A DNA stretch of 64,000 nt from contig OZ239148.1 of assembly GCA_965194655.1 (NCBI GenBank), positions 1,674,001 through 1,738,000 of the forward strand. The letters run 5' to 3'. The position numbers and the translations under genes are program-made. The notes beneath the pieces are model-generated. The model saw only the letters and a program-made list of their open reading frames with translations, had not been told where the DNA came from and did not search any database. Positions 60,363-64,000 of the stretch are shown piece after piece. The stretch's first letter is position 1; each line of letters starts with the position of its first letter. Origin of the DNA: Hahnella lacustris. GTDB taxonomy: Bacteria > Pseudomonadota > Gammaproteobacteria > Burkholderiales > Burkholderiaceae_A.

Positions 60363-61823
60363 CTAGGCGCCTGACGCAAAACCCTGGCCTGCGACGGCCG
60401 TGACCCGGACAATTTTCATGGTGTTGGTCCCGCCAGGTTGGCCCACAGGCTCGCCTACGGTGAGGACGATGAGATCGCCCTTGTTGACCGCACCCGCATC
60501 CACCAGACTCTGCTCAGCCATGGCCAGCAGCACATCGCGGTCCTCATGAACCCGGTCCATCGCCAATGGCATCACGTCTCGATACAGGGCCATCCGACGA
60601 CGGCTGCGTTCGCTGGGGGTCAGGGCGTAGACCGGAACCCCAGCGTTGAGGCGGGAGATCCAGAGTGCTGTAGCCCCAGACTCGGTCAGCGCCGCAATGG
60701 CATTGACCTGGAGGTGCCGCGCTGTAAACAGCGCAGCCATGGCCACAGACTGATCAATGCGGGTAAAGGTGCGATTCAGAAAATCCGTCTCAAGGGTGGG
60801 CTGGTGAAACTTCTCCGCCTCCACACAGACCCGCACCATCGTCTGCACCGTACGCACAGGGAACTGCCCCGCAGCAGTCTCTGCACTGAGCATGACCGCA
60901 TCTGTTCCGTCGAGCACCGCATTGGCCACATCACTCACCTCAGCGCGAGTGGGGACGGGCGAATGGATCATGGACTCCATCATCTGGGTGGCAGTGATGG
61001 TGAGGCGATTCGCCTCCCGAGCCATGCGAATCATGCGCTTTTGCAGTGCAGGAACCGCCGCATCGCCCACTTCCACGGCCAAATCTCCGCGGGCCACCAT
61101 CAGGCCATTCGAGGCCTCAATGATCTCCGCAAGGTTGTCGATGGCCTCGACACGTTCAATCTTGGCAATCAGCCAGGCATGTCCACCCGCGGCCTTCAGC
61201 AATGCTCGAGCTTCGTGCATGTCCTCTGCACTCTTGGGGAAAGAGACGGCCAGATAGTCTGCCTCGATCTCTGCTGCGACGAGGATATCGGCCTTGTCTT
61301 TGTCGGTGAGCGCAGGGGCTGAGAGGCCGCCACCCAAACGATTGATGCCCTTTCGGTCGGAGAGCACGCCCCCCTCGAGCACCACACAGTCGATGTGTGC
61401 TTTGCCCACCGCCTCGACGGTCATCGAGATGAGGCCATCATTGAGCAGCAGCGTGTCACCAGGACCGACGTCTCCAATGAGCTCCGGGTAGTCCAGTCCC
61501 ACGCGAGTCTCATCGCCCGGAGCGGTATCGGTGTCAAACCGAAACTTTGCGCCCGAATCAAGGGTGACCTTGCCTTGCGCAAACTTACCGACTCGAATCT
61601 TGGGGCCTTGGAGATCGACCAGCACCGCAACAGAGCGATGCTGAGCAACGGCCTCTGCACGAATGAGACGCGCGCGCTCGCGATGTTCGTCAGCGCTGCC
61701 GTGTGAAAAGTTCAGGCGGAACACATCGACACCGGCGGCCACCAGCTCGTGGATGCGCTCAGGACTGCTGGAGGCGGGCCCAATGGTGGCCACGATCTTG
61801 GTGGCGCGACTCACAGCAGTCAT
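60363..61823 (-). CDS. pyk: Pyruvate kinase
   Basis: A 486-residue enzyme converting PEP and ADP to pyruvate and ATP. It has TKIVATIGPASSSPERI, FRLNFSHGSADEH, LVDLQGPKIRVGKF, LIAKIERVEAIDNL, MVARGDLAVEVGDAAVP and ATQMMESMIHSPVPTRAEVSDVANAVLDG-type active-site segments. It is in the gap-pgk-pyk-fba order on one strand. 30 bases separate it from pgk. Confidence 0.96.
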   Translation of the reverse strand: MTAVSRATKIVATIGPASSSPERIHELVAAGVDVFRLNFSHGSADEHRERARLIRAEAVAQHRSVAVLVDLQGPKIRVGKFAQGKVTLDSGAKFRFDTDTAPGDETRVGLDYPELIGDVGPGDTLLLNDGLISMTVEAVGKAHIDCVVLEGGVLSDRKGINRLGGGLSAPALTDKDKADILVAAEIEADYLAVSFPKSAEDMHEARALLKAAGGHAWLIAKIERVEAIDNLAEIIEASNGLMVARGDLAVEVGDAAVPALQKRMIRMAREANRLTITATQMMESMIHSPVPTRAEVSDVANAVLDGTDAVMLSAETAAGQFPVRTVQTMVRVCVEAEKFHQPTLETDFLNRTFTRIDQSVAMAALFTARHLQVNAIAALTESGATALWISRLNAGVPVYALTPSERSRRRMALYRDVMPLAMDRVHEDRDVLLAMAEQSLVDAGAVNKGDLIVLTVGEPVGQPGGTNTMKIVRVTAVAGQGFASGA

Positions 61824-61853
61824 GCAGTACTCCCTTATTGAATGGCGTTGGCG

Positions 61854-63032
61854 CTAGGCGCGTGACTCCAAGATGGCCACAGCCGGCAGCGTCTTGCCCT
61901 CGAGGAACTCCAAGAAGGCGCCACCACCGGTGGAGATGTAGCCCACATCATCGGTGATCTTGTATTTCGAAATGGCTGCAAGGGTATCTCCACCGCCTGC
62001 GATCGAGAAGGCCGACGAGGCTGCGATGGCACGGGCCAGGCGCTCGGTGCCACCAGCAAACGCGTCAAACTCGAACACACCGACAGGACCATTCCAGACG
62101 ACGGTTCCCGCCTTTGCAATCATCTCAGCCAGCTGCTCGGCCGTCTGCGGGCCAATATCGAGAATCATGTCGTCTGAGGCCACCTCATGGGCCGGTTTCG
62201 TCTCGGCAGGCGCATCAGCTGCAAACTGCTTCGCGGTGACCACATCGACTGGAATGGGCACGGCTGCTCCGCGAGCCTGCATGGAGTCGATGATGGCCTT
62301 GGCCTCACCCAGCAGATCAGGCTCCGAGAGTGACTTTCCGATGGGAAGGCCCATCGCAGCCATGAAAGTGTTGGCAATGCCTCCACCCACAATCAACTGG
62401 TCCACCTTAGCCGACAGCGACTTCAGGATGGTGAGCTTGGTCGAGACTTTCGACCCGGCCACAATCGCCACCAGGGGGCGTTTGGGTGCGGAGAGGGCCT
62501 TGCCCAGAGCGTCGAGCTCTGCGGCCATCAGCGGGCCGGCACAAGCCACCTTGGCATAACGAGCGATGCCGTGAGTGGTGGCTTCTGCCCGATGGGCTGT
62601 TCCAAAGGCATCATTGACATAGACGTCACAGAGCTGGGCCATTTTCTGGGCCAGTGCGTCATCGTCCTTCTTCTCGCCTTTGTTCACGCGGCAGTTCTCC
62701 AGCAGGATGACCTCACCGGGCTTCAACTCAAACCCACCATCGATCCAATGGGCCACCAAACGCACAGGCTGACCCAGAAGGGCCTCCATCCGCTCGGCCA
62801 CTGGGGCGAGCGAGTCTTCAGCCCTGAGTTCGCCCTCGGTGGGACGTCCCAGATGAGACGTCACCATCACGGCAGCCCCAGCCTTCAGAGCGGCCTGAAT
62901 GGCAGGGACCGACGCGCGAATGCGGGTGTCGTCGGTGATGGCACCGGTGTCGTCCTGAGGGACATTCAGGTCCGCACGAATAAACACTCGCTGACCCGCG
63001 AGGTCCAGATCGGTCATACGCTTGAACTTCAT
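61854..63032 (-). CDS. pgk: Phosphoglycerate kinase
   Basis: A 392-residue glycolytic kinase. It has RVFIRADLNVPQDD (phosphoglycerate site), VMVTSHLGRPTEGEL, VYVNDAFGTAHRAEAT, VAIVAGSKVSTKLTIL and FSIAGGGDTLAAISKY (nucleotide site). Length is typical. It follows gap after 7 bases and precedes pyk. Confidence 0.96.
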   Translation of the reverse strand: MKFKRMTDLDLAGQRVFIRADLNVPQDDTGAITDDTRIRASVPAIQAALKAGAAVMVTSHLGRPTEGELRAEDSLAPVAERMEALLGQPVRLVAHWIDGGFELKPGEVILLENCRVNKGEKKDDDALAQKMAQLCDVYVNDAFGTAHRAEATTHGIARYAKVACAGPLMAAELDALGKALSAPKRPLVAIVAGSKVSTKLTILKSLSAKVDQLIVGGGIANTFMAAMGLPIGKSLSEPDLLGEAKAIIDSMQARGAAVPIPVDVVTAKQFAADAPAETKPAHEVASDDMILDIGPQTAEQLAEMIAKAGTVVWNGPVGVFEFDAFAGGTERLARAIAASSAFSIAGGGDTLAAISKYKITDDVGYISTGGGAFLEFLEGKTLPAVAILESRA

Positions 63033-63039
63033 CTTGACC

Positions 63040-64000
63040 TCACTTTGCAGACATCAGTGCCACGGTGGTGTCGAGCATGCGGTTTGAGAAGCCCCACTCG
63101 TTGTCATACCAAGACAGGATCTTCACCAGCTTGCCGTCGGGCGAGACACGGGTCTGGGTGGCATCGAACACGCTGGAATGTGCGTCGTGGTTAAAGTCGA
63201 TTGAGACCAAAGGCGCCGTGTTGTAGCCCAGGACGCCCTTGAGCTCGCCTTCGCTGGCCGCCTTGAGCAGTGCGTTCACCTCATCCACCGAGGTGGCCTT
63301 CTTTGAGGAAAAGGTGAGATCGACCACAGACACGTTGATGGTCGGCACGCGCATGGCAAAGCCGTCCAACTTGCCATTGAGACTGGGCAGGACAAGCCCC
63401 ACAGCGGCAGCAGCGCCAGTCTTGGTGGGAATCATGGACATGGTGGCGGAGCGCGCACGGCGCAGGTCCTCGTGATACACATCGGTGAGGACCTGATCGT
63501 TGGTGTAGGAGTGAATGGTCGTCATAAGGCCCGACTCCATACCCAAGGCAGCATCCAGAACCTTTGCGACCGGTGCCAAGCAGTTGGTGGTGCAAGAGGC
63601 ATTTGAGATCACGGTGTCTGTGGCCTTGAGCACGGAGTGGTTCACGCCGTAGACCACCGTGGCATCAACATCCTTTCCTCCAGGAGCAGAGATCACGACC
63701 TTTTTTGCGCCCCCAGCGAGATGGGCCGAAGCCTTTTCTTTGGAAGTAAAAAAGCCCGTGCACTCGAGCACCACGTCCACGCCCAACTCACCCCAGGGGA
63801 GGTCGGCTGGATTGCGATTGGCCAGCACGCGAATGCGGTCGCCATTGACGACCATGTAGTCGCCATCGACCGAGACCTGGCCCGGGAAGCGACCGTGTGC
63901 CGTGTCGTACTGTGTCAGATGAGCGTTGGTTTCGGGTTTGCCGAGGTCATTGATGGCCACGATCTCGATGTCGTGGCGCTTGCCGCCCTCATAGTGAGCA
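63040..64000 (-). CDS. gap: Glyceraldehyde-3-phosphate dehydrogenase (N-terminus beyond the window)
   Basis: About 320 C-terminal residues of an NAD-dependent GAPDH; the gene runs off the right edge, where the visible frame reads AHYEGGKRHDIEIVAIND, so roughly the first 15-20 residues (the Rossmann GFGRIGR-type motif) are missing. The catalytic cysteine is in SNASCTTNCLAP. Other segments are MTTIHSYTNDQVLTD, MIPTKTGAAAAVGLVLP and SWYDNEWGFSNRML. It is the first visible gene of the glycolysis-purine operon. Confidence 0.96.
   Translation of the reverse strand, partial: AHYEGGKRHDIEIVAINDLGKPETNAHLTQYDTAHGRFPGQVSVDGDYMVVNGDRIRVLANRNPADLPWGELGVDVVLECTGFFTSKEKASAHLAGGAKKVVISAPGGKDVDATVVYGVNHSVLKATDTVISNASCTTNCLAPVAKVLDAALGMESGLMTTIHSYTNDQVLTDVYHEDLRRARSATMSMIPTKTGAAAAVGLVLPSLNGKLDGFAMRVPTINVSVVDLTFSSKKATSVDEVNALLKAASEGELKGVLGYNTAPLVSIDFNHDAHSSVFDATQTRVSPDGKLVKILSWYDNEWGFSNRMLDTTVALMSAK

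Overview
The window is a gene-dense, GC-rich bacterial chromosome segment. Gene order points to a beta-proteobacterium of the Burkholderiales type: hrcA-hemH next to grpE-dnaK-dnaJ and nadK-recN; bamE-dapB divergent from fur; gap-pgk-pyk-fba-purC/E-purK-tsaC; the prpBC-acnD-prpF-prpE methylcitrate operon; and an intracellular PHA depolymerase. Genus cannot be fixed from the sequence alone. I see no rRNA, tRNA, CRISPR array, insertion sequence, prophage or integron. No gene-free gap reaches 300 bases; the longest are about 140-150 bases. Many genes overlap by 1-8 bases in operons, and several convergent pairs overlap at their 3' ends.

Layout, left to right. 1-945: end of a 7Fe ferredoxin gene and a ferredoxin-NADP reductase. 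1000-4845: PHA depolymerase, a soluble RnfB-like Fe-S protein, endonuclease III, a DUF1841 protein and a LysR regulator. 4949-12753: complete 2-methylcitrate pathway for propionate, preceded by two palindromes. 12760-16553 (minus): dnaJ, dnaK and grpE, with clear sigma-32-type promoters before grpE and dnaK. 16634-24219: glycosyltransferase, hemH, hrcA, nadK, recN, dapB, bamE, fur. 24248-31099: DsbD-type reductase, ZapB-like and ZapA division proteins, TauE/SafE exporter, a malonyl-CoA-synthetase-like ligase with an enoyl-CoA hydratase, and lgt. 31162-37746: ilvD, a small cytochrome c, a strong terminator, a Liv-type ABC transporter without its binding protein, and an NAD-binding epimerase-like protein.

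37712-45896 (minus) is the most interesting stretch. An NMT1/SsuABC-type importer (binding protein, ATPase, two different permeases) is followed, with almost no gaps, by an isocitrate-lyase/PEP-mutase-family lyase, a LeuC-like and a LeuD-like hydro-lyase pair, a metallo-beta-lactamase-fold hydrolase, a second ferredoxin-NADP reductase and greB. No leuA or leuB is present. My inference is an uptake and degradation route for an unsaturated or branched dicarboxylate: hydration by the LeuCD-like enzyme, then C-C cleavage by the lyase. If propionate is a product, it would feed the prp operon in the same window.

45971-48849 (minus) is a rubrerythrin, Fe-S oxidoreductase, DUF3501 and DUF2237 cluster, with an OxyR-like half-site array in the divergent region before pdxH. 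48988-50985: pdxH, msrA and a hydroxypyruvate-isomerase-like protein. 51081-55804: an exported rhodanese, a Liv-type binding protein and two permeases without ATPases, then a HIT-GNAT fusion protein. 55749-64000 (minus): tsaC/sua5, purK, a fused purC-purE gene, fba, pyk, pgk and the partial gap gene. The two Liv clusters are complementary: one lacks a binding protein and the other lacks ATPases.
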